Below are positions 42,694 through 53,115 of a DNA stretch of 64,000 nucleotides, in pieces (position 1 is the stretch's first letter; each line of letters opens with the position of its first letter). The notes below the pieces were generated by a model. The model was given only the letters and a program-made list of their open reading frames with translations. It ran no database searches and had not been told where the DNA came from. The position numbers were made by a program, and so were the translations under genes. Origin of the DNA: Marasmius tenuissimus (Eukaryota > Basidiomycota > Agaricomycetes > Agaricales > Marasmiaceae). The DNA is taken from contig JAQOTA010000038.1 in the NCBI GenBank assembly GCA_029532415.1, positions 124,001 to 188,000 of the forward strand, written 5' to 3'.

Positions 42694-44608
42694 GTCTGAG
42701 ACGTCAGGGATAAGAGTCTTGAGTTTTAACATTGCTAAGAACTATATGTATCTTGATGTCTGATCTTTCAGATCAGTTTGACATCCTGTTCATCCAAGAA
42801 CCGCCCTGGCGGCTCATAAGACACGCACCATCAGCTAAGGACCCGGAAGGGGAGAGAGTGATGGGCGCGCCAAATCACCCATCTTGGACAGTAATGATCC
42901 GTCCAGAGAAAGATGAGGGAGATCGCCCGAGAGTAGCCACATACGTCTCTAAGAGACTGGCTGCCCTCAGGCCTGCAATGCGCAGGGATGTCATTGACCA
43001 CCGCGATGTACTGGTCATGTCTCTGTTCTACAGAGGTGAGACTGAATGTCTAGCCAATGTCTATTCTGATGACAATGGGACCACTATCCGACTTCTGCAA
43101 AACAAAGTGGGCAGCATACCTTCACTTTCGCTTATGGCGGGCGACTTCAACTGCCATTCCCCGGAATGGGACCCAGGCGTCCAGTGCCGGGGCATGGTGG
43201 CAGCACTGCTGGAAACAGCGGGGGAACTTGGAGTGTCTAGGGCTGGGTATATAAATCCGGGGCCAACCTTCATATCACGGACACAAGGTCTTAGGGAGTC
43301 TGTTCTAGACCTAATGTTTGTCAAATCCACTCTTTCACTGGCAAATGTGGCCACGAGGGAGACAGGACTGCAGGGACCATCGGACCATATCCCGGTTTCT
43401 GTAACACTAGATATGGGAGACATCCCAGAAATACAGCGTTGTGCCCTCCCTAAAGGATAAATTCCTAGCCGACATAATTGATGGACTCCAGGCATTAACG
43501 TGGCTGGAGCCTCAAACAGCAGAGGATGTATCAGCTATGGCAGCTGAAATGGCCTCGGTATTCTCAAAAGCATGGGATGTGCACTCAAAGGCTTCCCGTG
43601 TTACCAAATTCTCGAAGCCCTGGTGGTCCGAAGAGTGCTCTGATGCCCTGCAGGCCTACAGGGATGAAAGGTCCCAGGACAACTGGACCGAGTTTCGGAG
43701 GGTCATTCGAACCTCCAAGCGCAAGTTCTTTGACTCTAGAATCAATGAAATTGCAGTATTGCAGTATCTAACAAGCGCCCTTGGGATCTAACGGAATGGA
43801 TCCAACTGCGCAAGTTACCACCAGTGGAGGCCATCCAGTACAATGGACAGCCGTGCCATGATCTTGATGATGTGTGGAGATGTGGAGAGGTCTTCATGGA
43901 ACATACAACTCTGCATCGGGAAGGGAAGTAGACCTTTCTGTGCTTGGTCAGCTAGAACCTATGACAGAACGAAGTTGGTCTAGATTCAGCAATGCAGAGC
44001 TCGGGGATGCGTTACAGGCATGCTCAAGCATCTCGTCACCAGGGCCCGACCATCTTACATGGGCCCACCTCAAAGTCATTCTGTCACAGCCAGAATGTGC
44101 CCATCATATATTGATGCTTGCGGATGCATGCATCAATATCGGCTGCTGGCCAACTCACTTCAAGGAGTCGGTCTCAGTTATCATCCCGAAGCCCAACAAG
44201 CCTTCGTACTCTACCCCAAAGTCATTCCGGCCTATTGTGCTGCTGAATACTGTGGGCAAACTTATGGAGAAAATGATTTCCAATCGTCTTCAATTCGACA
44301 TGATCAAGTTTGATCTTGTTCACCCCAACCAGTTTGGGGGAGTCCGCCAACGATCCACAGAGGATGCAGGCACCTACCTAACCCACCTAGTGAGAGCTGG
44401 GTGGGCAAAGGGGGAGATGACAAGTGTTGTCGCTTTTGACATTGCTCAATTCTTCCCATCGCTCAACCACGATGTGCTATTACACATACTGAGTAAATTC
44501 GGATTCTCTCACAAGTTGATTAGATTCTTTACCTCCTACCTTGTAGGGCGGTCCACCAGATATAGGTGGAACCTGTTTGAATCAGGGCCGAACGAAGCAG
44601 ATGTGGGA
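42694..44608 (+). pseudogene. LINE ORF2 N-terminal part (EN, start of RT), decayed and split
   Basis: The first codons after TAATG are conserved, then a deletion near 42760 removes the LLEEL segment and breaks the frame. DQFDILFIQEPPWRLIRHAP to GDFNCHSPEWD and SDHIPVSVTL follow. A 13-bp deletion near 43455 removes the GGEEE codons and shifts frame; further damage lies near 43760 and 43880. The RT start (HLTWAHLKVI, VVAFDIAQFFPSLN) runs to GPNEADVG at 44608, where the full-length LINE has inserted; RT resumes at 50838. Confidence 0.9.
44594..44608. repeat. TSD of full-length LINE, left copy
   Basis: GAAGCAGATGTGGGA, identical to 50823-50837. It is part of the RT coding sequence of the older LINE. 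Confidence 0.95.
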
Positions 44609-44740
44609 CAACGCTTCTTTCTCAGGTGCTTCCATCATCTACCCGTGTGAACCACTAGTTGCTGCAACCCGAAAAACGTTCTACACTACACAGATCGAAT
44701 CTGAACTATCAGAAAGCACCAACCAAACTCGAATAACTAC

Positions 44741-46609
44741 ATGTCACTACCTGGTAGCCGCCAGGGGCGGGGAGGGGTGCGATCTCGCCCCCCGACCCGC
44801 GCAAGCACTCCACATCCACAACCCGAATCCGATGACCCTCTCCTTGCTAATGCTGGGGAGGGATCCACACCTAGTGCCCGGGACAGATACCTAACAAGTG
44901 TCCCCGCCCCACGGCGTGCTCAGTCCATGAGCAGCCGTAGATCTGCCTCGGTTGCTAGCCCCCGAGAGCAAACTCCCATGCTGCAAGATGAAGAAGTGCC
45001 CCTTCCTCCTCGCAACACTGTATCACCTGAGCCGCCAGTTGAATCCTCTTTCCTGAGCCTAGTAATGTCTCCTGGAGATGTAGGGGGGGATTTCGAAGTA
45101 GCCGCGCATGCAATCACTGCCATCACAGACTGGATCCAGTTGTCTGAGTCCGAGCCTGAACTCCACATTGCAACCTCGATGCTGCGACGCCTTCACAGCA
45201 GTACCACATCCTTATCCAGCCTCATCGCAGGCCGGATTCTCGAAGAGGCCACCATCCGGCAGCAATCTCGCATCCTGAACAGCTCTGCGCTACCCCATAG
45301 CTCTTCTCCTCTTCACATCGACCACCAGACAATGGAGGAAGATGACACAGTCCTCATCCCACATAGAACCGAGCCCACTGGTGATAATGGGAATAAACCA
45401 GTTCGAACGGGCCCAAGGCCGCTCCCGAAACGTCCTACAGTGCCATTCCAGCGTCCTAATCCAAGGGGACCTCCCCCGAGAATCAACTTGGCCACCAAGC
45501 CTAAACCCACCACTCCATACTCCTTTGCTGCAGCGGCGAGAAGGGGAAGAGAACGACGAGCACCTGCTGCGCTGGCGCAGGCGAACGCGTCAGCGTCGGC
45601 CGAGACACCGGGTAGGCCCGGACCCGCCATCTCCGGAAACCCTGGGCCCACCAAAAGGCCCCGGACTACTCCGAAATTCACTATACCCGGACCAACTCGG
45701 AAACAGGTCCTGGTGTCGTTCCCCAAGGATGTTGGAGTGCCAGAAATGAGCCTCAACCTCCTCACTACTACTGTGAACGCTGCACTGCGCAGCGCGCAGC
45801 ATTCTCTTAAGGTCCTGGCCGCAACTCGTGCATATGAGGGCTGGGCGCTTGCTACAAGCGGTGTTGCTGATGAAAGCGCACTGAACATTATCCGCGGGAG
45901 GGTTTTGGACCTCGTGCCGGACAGATACAAGGAGTCCCATTGGGTTGGGCTCCCTACCTCGACGTCGTATCTCAAGATTATCGACGTGCCCTACTTCAAA
46001 GACATTGTGTCAGGTGACCGCATCACTGCTTCAGACGTGAAGAATGCCATAGCGCAATCACCTCTGAACAACGATTTTACATTCACGGGGCTGCCGCGGG
46101 TGGTCCGGAACTCTGCTAAGAGCACCACCTGTACGGTGTTCTTCAATATCTGGGATTCTCAATCAGGAACCCGTGCAAAGCGTCTCTTGGATAAGCCGAT
46201 ACACATCCAAGGGCGCAACTGTTTGATTCGATCCACTCCAGCCAGTCCAGGTGTCCCCCTGTGCCAGAGATGCTACAGGTGGGGCCACCCTAGTTCTGCA
46301 TGCCGCGCTCCGCAGCAGCGATGTCCCAAATGTAGCAGTCCCCACAAAGCTGACGAGCATCGGCTTGTTGCGGGCTGCTGCAAGGGTAACCCAAAGGCTA
46401 ACCCGCCTATTCCTCCCACCGACGAAGATGAGCCATGTCCTCATACGCCGGTATGCCCTAATTGTAGGGGCAATCACTCCGCAACGGAAAGGGCTTGCCC
46501 TTTCTGGCGCCATCGCTTTGACCGAGTCTGGATTGAAGCTAAATATGCTGAGGTACGTGGACGCAGTTCTGGTACAAGGCCCATCGCTCAAACCCCACAT
46601 CTAGCTTAA
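44741..46609 (+). CDS. LINE ORF1, gag-like RNA-binding protein with zinc knuckles
   Basis: 622 codons from ATG 44741. The N-terminal half is Ser/Pro/Arg-rich and probably disordered (ending RPTVPFQRPNPRGPPPRINL, AAARRGRERRAPAALAQA). The middle is a conserved globular part (VSFPKDVGVPEMSLNLLTTT; GWALATSGVADESALNIIRG; YLKIIDVPYFKDIVSGDRIT). The C-terminal third carries three Cys/His knuckles: CQRCYRWGHPSSAC (CX2CX4HX4C), CPKCSSPHKADEH...CC and CPNCRGNHSATERAC. Such proteins bind element RNA to form the retrotransposition particle. The stop TAA overlaps the ORF2 start as TAATG (46607-46611), which points to termination-reinitiation for ORF2. No defect seen. Confidence 0.95.
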   Translation: MSLPGSRQGRGGVRSRPPTRASTPHPQPESDDPLLANAGEGSTPSARDRYLTSVPAPRRAQSMSSRRSASVASPREQTPMLQDEEVPLPPRNTVSPEPPVESSFLSLVMSPGDVGGDFEVAAHAITAITDWIQLSESEPELHIATSMLRRLHSSTTSLSSLIAGRILEEATIRQQSRILNSSALPHSSSPLHIDHQTMEEDDTVLIPHRTEPTGDNGNKPVRTGPRPLPKRPTVPFQRPNPRGPPPRINLATKPKPTTPYSFAAAARRGRERRAPAALAQANASASAETPGRPGPAISGNPGPTKRPRTTPKFTIPGPTRKQVLVSFPKDVGVPEMSLNLLTTTVNAALRSAQHSLKVLAATRAYEGWALATSGVADESALNIIRGRVLDLVPDRYKESHWVGLPTSTSYLKIIDVPYFKDIVSGDRITASDVKNAIAQSPLNNDFTFTGLPRVVRNSAKSTTCTVFFNIWDSQSGTRAKRLLDKPIHIQGRNCLIRSTPASPGVPLCQRCYRWGHPSSACRAPQQRCPKCSSPHKADEHRLVAGCCKGNPKANPPIPPTDEDEPCPHTPVCPNCRGNHSATERACPFWRHRFDRVWIEAKYAEVRGRSSGTRPIAQTPHLA

Positions 46610-49600
46610 TGTCTGAGACACAAGGGATAAGAGTCTTAAGTTTTAACATTGCCAAGAACTATATGTATCTTGATGTACTTCTCGAGGAGTTGAAAGATCA
46701 GTTTGACATCCTGTTTATCCAAGAACCGCCTTGGCGGCTCATAAGACACGCACCATCAGCTAAGGACCCGGAAGGGGAGAGAGTGATGGGCGCGCCAAAT
46801 CACCCGTCTTGGACAGTAATGCTCCGTCCAGAGAAAGATGAGGGAGACCGCCCGAGAGTAGCCACATATGTCTCTAAGAGACTGGCTGCCCTCAGGCCTG
46901 CAATGCGCAGGGATGTCATTGACCACCGCGATGTACTAGTCATGTCTCTGTTCTACAGAGGCGAGACCGAATGTCTAGCCAATGTCTACTCTGATGACAA
47001 TGGGACCGCCATCCGTCTTTTGCAAGATAAAGCGGGTAGCATGCCTTCACTTTCGCTCATGGCGGGTGACTTCAACTGCCATTCCCCGGAATGGGACCCA
47101 GGCGTCTCACAGCGCCGGGGCATGGTGGCAGCACTGCTGGAAACAGCGGGGGAACTTGGAGTGGCCAGGGCCGGGTATATAAATCCGGGGCCAACCTTCA
47201 TATCACGGACACAAGGTCTTAGGGAGTCTGTTCTAGACCTAGTGTTTGTCAAATCTACTCTTTCACTGGCAATTGTGGCCACGAGGGAGACAGAACTGCA
47301 GGGACCATCGGATCATATCCCAGTTTCTGTAACACTAGATATGGGAGACATCCCAGAAATACAGCGTCGTGCCCTCCCCAAAGGGGGGGAGGAGGAAGAT
47401 AAGTTCCTAGCCGACATAATTGATGGACTCCAGGCATTAACGTCGCTGGAGCCTCAAACAGCAGAGGATGTATCAGCCATGGCAGCTGAAATGGCCTCAG
47501 TATTCTCAAAGGCATGGGATGTGCACTCAAAGGCCTCCCGTCTCACTAAATTTTCGAAGCCCTGGTGGTCCGAAGAGTGCTCTTATGCCCTTCAGGCCTA
47601 CAGGGATGAAAGGTCCCAGGACAACTGGGCCGAGTTTCGGAGGGTCATTCGAACCTCCAAACGCAAGTTCTTTGACTCTAGAATCAATGAAATTGCTGTA
47701 TCTAACAAGCGCCCTTGGGATCTAATGGAATGGATCCAACAGCGCAAGTTACCACCAGTGGAGGCCATCCAGTACAATGGACAGCCGTGCCATGATCTTG
47801 ATGATCTGTGGAGAGGGCTCCATGGGACATACAATTCTGCGTCAGGAAGGGAAGTTGACCTCTCTGTGCTGGATCAGTTAGAATCTATGACAGAACGAAG
47901 TTGGTCTAGATTCAGCAATGCAGAGCTCGGGGATGCGCTACAGGCATGCTCAAGCATCTCATCACCAGGGCCCGACCATCTTACATGGGCCCACCTCAAA
48001 GTCATTCTGTCTCAGCCAGAATGTGCCCATCGTATATTAATGCTTGCGGATGCATGCATCAATATCGGCTGCTGGCCCACTCACTTCAAGGAGTCAGTCT
48101 CAGTCATTATCCCGAAGCCCAACAAGCCTTCATACTCTACCCCAAAGTCATTCCGGCCTATCGTGCTTTTGAATACCGTGGGCAAACTTATTGAGAAGAT
48201 GATTTCTAACCGTCTCCAATTCGACATGATCAAGTTTGATCTTGTTCACCCCAACCAGTTTGGGGGAGTCCGCCAACGATCCACAGAGGATGCAGGCACC
48301 TACCTAACCCACCTAGTGAGAGCTGGGTGGGCAAAGGGGGAGATGACAAGCGTCGTCGCTTTTGACATTGCTCAATTCTTCCCGTCGCTCAACCATGATG
48401 TGCTATTACACATACTGAGTAAATTCGGATTCTCTCACAAGTTGATTGGATTCTTTACCTCCTACCTTGTAGGGCGGTCCACCAGATATAGGTGGAACTT
48501 GTTTGAATCAGGGCCGAATGAAGCAGATGTGGGAGTGGGACAGGGCTCTGCCCTGTCTCCAGTCCTGTCATCGATATACATAGCACCCATAATGAAGGTG
48601 TACGAAATCAGAGCTCGGGAGGTGTCACTGAACACCACCCTCCTCTCTTATGTGGACGATGGCACAGTGGTAGCCCAGTCCAAATCGCTAGACGATAACA
48701 ACCATTCCCTCAAGAGGGCATATGGGATCCTATTCGCCTTGTTTACGGCAGTAGGGTTAATACTGGAGCACGATAAAACCGAACTCTTTCACTTTAGCAG
48801 GGCTAGGGATCGATACGATCCACCCCTAGATCTGGAGTTTGCCCCGTATACGGGAAATACTCCGCTTCGACCCAAAGAAACCTGGCGGTACTTGGGGTTC
48901 TATTTTGATCGCAAACTGCTGTTCCATGAACACGTGCGATACTATTCTACCAAGGCTCTCACTACTGTACAGTCAATGAGAATGCTTGGCAACTCAACCA
49001 GGGGGCTCTCAGCCCTCCATAAAAGGCTTCTATATCGTGCATGTGTGATACCAATCGCCACGTATGGATTTAGACTATGGTTCTTTGAAGGGTCTAGGAG
49101 CAAAACCGCTCTCAAATCCCTCAACACTATGCAGCGCAAAGCAGCAATATGGGTGACAGGTGCGTTTTGCACATCGCCCACAGGCGGAGTTGAAGCCCTT
49201 GCGGGACTCATCCCGATTCACATTCACCTCCGTAAACTTGCCACCAGGGCGGATTACAGAGTAGCCACCTTGTCGAGCACACACCCAACGAGATCTCTAC
49301 TTAGGGGAGCACAAGTCAAAGACGCCACCCCGCATCCCAAGTCATTGGCCATTCTGACAGAAGCAGTCCGAAAGAAGGTCAAAGGCACCGTTATGGAGAT
49401 CGACAAGGTCTCCACTAAGCTTACCGAGGAGTTTAATCCCACTCACGAGGATGCAAACCCTGGCAATCGACTGCGGGATAGGTATCCTGACCGCATTACA
49501 TTCACTGAGCAAGCCAAGGACAAGGAGAAGTCCGAGTCCGAAAGCCTAGCTGAGTGGGTTACATTTCTAGATCGTAAACTCGAGATCCTCGAAGATGATC

Positions 49601-50484
49601 CTGATACGGTTGTTGCGGCCACTGATGCTTCGGTGCCGCAGAACCCTAGACATCAGGCCGTCTCAGCGGCCATGATATACAGAAGTGGAGACCTGATTCA
49701 TCAGACCAGGTACGCTTCAGGTGTTGTCACGGCTCCGGATGCGGAGTTGTATGCTATACGGGTGGCAATTTCCTACATGGCTATGTCATGCGGGGAAAGC
49801 AACCACTTTGTACTCTTTACTGATTGCATTGCTGCAGCAAAGCGGGCAATTGATCCCTCCATACATTCAGGACAGAGTCACTCTCTGGCTGTATGTAGGG
49901 CGTTATCTGACTGGTTTGCAGGAGGAGATGACCGCAAGGTGACCTTCATCCAAGTACCTTCAAAAGCGAAATGGAGCATTCACCAGCTCGCTCACGAATT
50001 GGTCAGAGGACTACCCCCCATAGGCGTGGGGGCAGTGCCTCAAACATCGCTGGATAGGCTCCGTCAAGAAGCCACCAAGGCAGGCCAGGATGCGTGGGTA
50101 TCGCGCTTTCAGGACCCATCATATAGAGGCAGGCACTTTTACGAGCTACTAGATCTAAAAGATCGACCTCTACAGCCATCGTACCTTAAGGGAGGAACAT
50201 GGTTAAAGTTGGCCGGAGGGTCGCTTTCTTTGACAACCAGAATGACTCGATGCATCCTGGGACACGCACCGATTGGAGAGTACTACCAGCGGTTTAATAT
50301 TCAGGCAGATCTATCATGCTTGTGCGGTGTGGAACCTGGTACCAGGGCACACGTACTTCACCGATGCTCAGAACTAGAGCGTGGAAACTCGCTTCATCGG
50401 CTTCCGGGCCTGATAGCCTATTTGAAGGCAAACCCTCGGGCATTTGCCTTCCCCTCCCAAGCAGAAGCTGAAGGAGTTGGGTAA
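46609..50484 (+). CDS. LINE ORF2: APE endonuclease, reverse transcriptase, RNase H
   Basis: 1291 codons, no interruption. The endonuclease (residues about 8-240) shows VLSFNIAKNY, ILFIQEPPW (metal-binding Glu), GDFNCHSPEWD and SDHIPVSVTL. RT (about 430-720) shows SVSVIIPKPNKPSY, VVAFDIAQFFPSLN, GVGQGSALSPVLSSIYIA and LLSYVDDGTVVAQS (YVDD). A thumb/connection region with YLGFYFDRKLLFHEHVRYYS follows. RNase H (about 1000-1120) shows ATDASVP, AELYAIRVAI and FTDCIAAAK, with a His in SIHQLAHELVRG. The C-terminal Cys/His cluster reads CLCGVEPGTRAHVLHRC. It would nick target DNA and prime cDNA from the nick. All catalytic residues I can check are present, so this copy could be active. Confidence 0.96.
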   Translation: MSETQGIRVLSFNIAKNYMYLDVLLEELKDQFDILFIQEPPWRLIRHAPSAKDPEGERVMGAPNHPSWTVMLRPEKDEGDRPRVATYVSKRLAALRPAMRRDVIDHRDVLVMSLFYRGETECLANVYSDDNGTAIRLLQDKAGSMPSLSLMAGDFNCHSPEWDPGVSQRRGMVAALLETAGELGVARAGYINPGPTFISRTQGLRESVLDLVFVKSTLSLAIVATRETELQGPSDHIPVSVTLDMGDIPEIQRRALPKGGEEEDKFLADIIDGLQALTSLEPQTAEDVSAMAAEMASVFSKAWDVHSKASRLTKFSKPWWSEECSYALQAYRDERSQDNWAEFRRVIRTSKRKFFDSRINEIAVSNKRPWDLMEWIQQRKLPPVEAIQYNGQPCHDLDDLWRGLHGTYNSASGREVDLSVLDQLESMTERSWSRFSNAELGDALQACSSISSPGPDHLTWAHLKVILSQPECAHRILMLADACINIGCWPTHFKESVSVIIPKPNKPSYSTPKSFRPIVLLNTVGKLIEKMISNRLQFDMIKFDLVHPNQFGGVRQRSTEDAGTYLTHLVRAGWAKGEMTSVVAFDIAQFFPSLNHDVLLHILSKFGFSHKLIGFFTSYLVGRSTRYRWNLFESGPNEADVGVGQGSALSPVLSSIYIAPIMKVYEIRAREVSLNTTLLSYVDDGTVVAQSKSLDDNNHSLKRAYGILFALFTAVGLILEHDKTELFHFSRARDRYDPPLDLEFAPYTGNTPLRPKETWRYLGFYFDRKLLFHEHVRYYSTKALTTVQSMRMLGNSTRGLSALHKRLLYRACVIPIATYGFRLWFFEGSRSKTALKSLNTMQRKAAIWVTGAFCTSPTGGVEALAGLIPIHIHLRKLATRADYRVATLSSTHPTRSLLRGAQVKDATPHPKSLAILTEAVRKKVKGTVMEIDKVSTKLTEEFNPTHEDANPGNRLRDRYPDRITFTEQAKDKEKSESESLAEWVTFLDRKLEILEDDPDTVVAATDASVPQNPRHQAVSAAMIYRSGDLIHQTRYASGVVTAPDAELYAIRVAISYMAMSCGESNHFVLFTDCIAAAKRAIDPSIHSGQSHSLAVCRALSDWFAGGDDRKVTFIQVPSKAKWSIHQLAHELVRGLPPIGVGAVPQTSLDRLRQEATKAGQDAWVSRFQDPSYRGRHFYELLDLKDRPLQPSYLKGGTWLKLAGGSLSLTTRMTRCILGHAPIGEYYQRFNIQADLSCLCGVEPGTRAHVLHRCSELERGNSLHRLPGLIAYLKANPRAFAFPSQAEAEGVG

Positions 50485-50801
50485 GTCATATGGGCTGATG
50501 TGCTGGTATTAGCTCCCCGTAGACTCTCCGGAGGGGTGTGCGGGCCCTTGCTGCCAGGCCTAGGTGGCGGGGGTGAAGGACGTGGGAGCAGGGGGCACCA
50601 GTGTGTCTTAGCCCATGATGATATAACCCTATTTACCACATAGTGTTGATGAAACACTGTGGACACGTTCTGAGGAGCGGTTCTTATTGAGGCGCACCTC
50701 CTTTCTAGCGGGGGGACTTAGTTATTATGCATTTGTGGCACGCTGCATTTGTAGATAGCGACCGGACTGTGTTCGTACACCGGTATATAAGAATATGATT
50801 C
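50485..50801 (+). other. LINE 3' UTR with two hairpins
   Basis: CACATAGTGTT...AACACTGTG (50637-50661) forms a 9-bp stem with a 2-nt bulge, and ACCGG...CCGGT (50761-50783) closes a second hairpin just before the poly(A). Both recur in the other copies in this window. In related non-LTR elements the 3' UTR is recognised by the RT. Confidence 0.6.
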
Positions 50802-50822
50802 AAAAAAAAAAAAAAAAAAAAA

Positions 50823-50837
50823 GAAGCAGATGTGGGA
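50823..50837. repeat. TSD of full-length LINE, right copy
   Basis: GAAGCAGATGTGGGA directly after the 21-A tail; the older LINE's RT (GVGQGSALSPV) resumes here. Confidence 0.95.
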
Positions 50838-52787
50838 GTGGGACAGGGCTCTGCCCTGTCTCCAGTCCTTTCATCGATATACATAGCACCCATAATGAAG
50901 GTGTACGAAATCAGAGCCCGGGAGGTGTCACTGAACACCACCCTCCTCTCTTATGTGGACGATGGCACAGTGGTAGCCCAATCCAAATCGCTAGACGATA
51001 ACAACCATTCCCTCAAGAGGGCATATGGGATCCTATACGCCCTGTTTACGGCGGTAGGGTTAATACTGGAGCACGATAAAACCGAACTCTTTCACTTTAG
51101 CAGGGCTAGGGATCGATACGACCCACCCCTAGACTTGGAGTTTGCCCCGTACACGGGAAACACCCCGCTTCGACCCAAAGAAACCTGGCGGTACTTGGGG
51201 TTCTATTTTGATCGCAAACTGCTGTTCCATGAGCATGTGCGATACTATTCCACCAAGGCTCTCACCACTGTACAGTCGATGAGAATGCTTGGCAACTCAA
51301 CCAGGGGGCTTTCAGCCCTTCATAAAAGGCTCCTATACCGTGCATGTGTGATACCAATTGCCACGTACGGATTTAGACTATGGTTCTTTGAAGGATCTAG
51401 GAGCAAAACTGCTCTCAAATCCCTCAATACTATGCAGTGTAAAGCAGCAATATGGGTGACTGGTGCCTTTCGCACATCACCTACAGGCGGAGTTGAAGCC
51501 CTTGCAGGACTCATCCCGGTTCACATTCACCTTCGTAAACTTGCCGTCAGGGCGGATTACAGGGTAGCCACCTTGTCGAGCACACACCTGACGAGATCTC
51601 TACTGAGGGGAGGACAAGTCAAAGACACCACCCCGCATCCCAAGTCATTGGCCACTCTGACGGAAGCAGTCCGGAAGAAAGTCAAAGGCACTGTTATGGA
51701 GATCGACAAGGTCTCCACCAAGCTCACCGAGGAGTTTGATCCCACACACGAGGATGCAAACCCTGGCAACAGATTGCGGGATAGGTATCCTGACCGCATT
51801 ACATTCACTGAGCAAGCCAAGGACAAGGAGAAGTCCGAGTCCGAAAGCCTAGCTGAGTGGATAGTATTTCTTGATCGGAAACTCGAGTTGCTCGAAAATG
51901 ATCCTGACACGGTTATTGCAGCTACCGACGCCTCGGTGCCGCAAAACCCTAGACATCAGGCCGTGTCAGCAGCCATGATATACAAGAGCGGAGACCTAGT
52001 TCATCAGACCAGGTACGCGTCAGGTGTTGTCACAGCTCCGGACGCAGAGCTCTATGCTATACGGGTGGCAATTTTCTACATGGCTATGTCATGCGGGGAA
52101 AGCAACCACTTTGTATTATTTACTGATTGCACTGCTGCAGCAAAGCGGGCAATTGACCCGTCCATACACTCAGGACAGAGTCACTCTCTGGCTGTGTGTA
52201 GGGCGCTATCTGACTGGTTTGCAGGAGGAGATGACCGCAAGGTGACCTTCATCCAAGTACCTTCAAAAGCGAAATGGAGCATTCACCAGCTCGCTCATGA
52301 ATTTGTCAGAGGACTGCCCCCTGTAGGCGTGGGGGCAGTGCCCCAAACATCGCTGGACAGGCTTCGGCAAGAAGCCACAAAAGCAGGCCAGGATGCGTGG
52401 GTATCACGCTTCCAAGACCCATCATATAGAGGCAGGCACTTTTACAAGCTACAAGATCTTAAAAATCGCCTTCTACAACCATCATACCTCAAGGGGGGAA
52501 CATGGTTAAGGCTGGCCAGAGAGTCGCTTTCATTGACCACCAGAATGACTCGGTGCATTCTGGGGCACGCACCGATTGGAGAGTACTACCAGCGGTTTAG
52601 TATTCAGGCAGATCTATCCTGCCTGTGTGGTGTGGAACCTGGGATCAGGGCACACGTACTTCACCGATGCTCAGAACTAGAGCGTGGAAATTCGCTTCAT
52701 CGGCTTCCGGGCCTGATAGCCTATTTGAAGGCAAACCCTCGGGCGTTTGCCTTCCCCTCCCAAGCACAAGCAGAAGGAGTTGGGTAA
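50838..52787 (+). pseudogene. Decayed LINE ORF2, RT core to C-terminus
   Basis: Continuation of the older LINE ORF2: VGQGSALSPVLSSIYIAPIM, YVDDGTVVAQS, thumb, RNase H (VIAATDASVPQNP; FVLFTDCTAAAKRA) and Cys cluster CLCGVEPGIRAHVLHRC, open to a stop at about 52787. Substitutions accumulate relative to the full-length copy (for example KNRLLQPSYLKGGTWLRLAR). The 3' UTR and a short A tail follow to 53102. Confidence 0.92.
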
Positions 52788-53115
52788 GTCATCTGGGCTG
52801 ATGTGCTAGAATTAGCTCCCCATAGACTCTCCAGAGGGGTGTGCGGGCCCTTGCTGGCAAGCCTAGGTGGCGGGGGTGAAGGACGTGGGAGCAGGGGGCA
52901 CTAGTGTGTCACAGCCCAGGATGATACATCCCTATTTACCACATAGTGTTGGGGAAACACTGTGGATACGTTCTGAGGGGCGGTTCCTAAAGAGGCGCAC
53001 CTCCTTTCTAGCGGGGGATCTAGTTATCACACATCTGCATTTGTAGATAGCGACCGGACTTTGATAGTACACCAGTATATAAGAATATGATTCAAAAAAA
53101 AAGAACAAAAAGTAT

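Larger units (their letters stand above)
44609..50822 (+). mobile_element. Full-length non-LTR retrotransposon (6214 bp), Tad/I-group-like
   Basis: 5' UTR of 132 bp, ORF1 (44741-46609), ORF2 (46609-50484), 3' UTR and a 21-A tail (50802-50822), flanked by 15-bp TSDs. Both ORFs are uninterrupted. An APE-type endonuclease plus RT plus RNase H in ORF2 and three zinc knuckles in ORF1 place it in the I group, most like fungal Tad-type elements; clade assignment is by architecture only. It inserted into another copy of its own family. Confidence 0.96.
41768..53102 (+). mobile_element. Older, decayed LINE copy split by a full-length LINE
   Basis: Homology to the full-length element begins at about 41768 (inside ORF1) and ends in a nine-A tail (53094-53102). 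It is interrupted at 44608/50838 by the full-length element with its 15-bp TSD. It carries several small deletions and frameshifts absent from the inserted copy. No TSD was found for this older copy. Confidence 0.9.
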
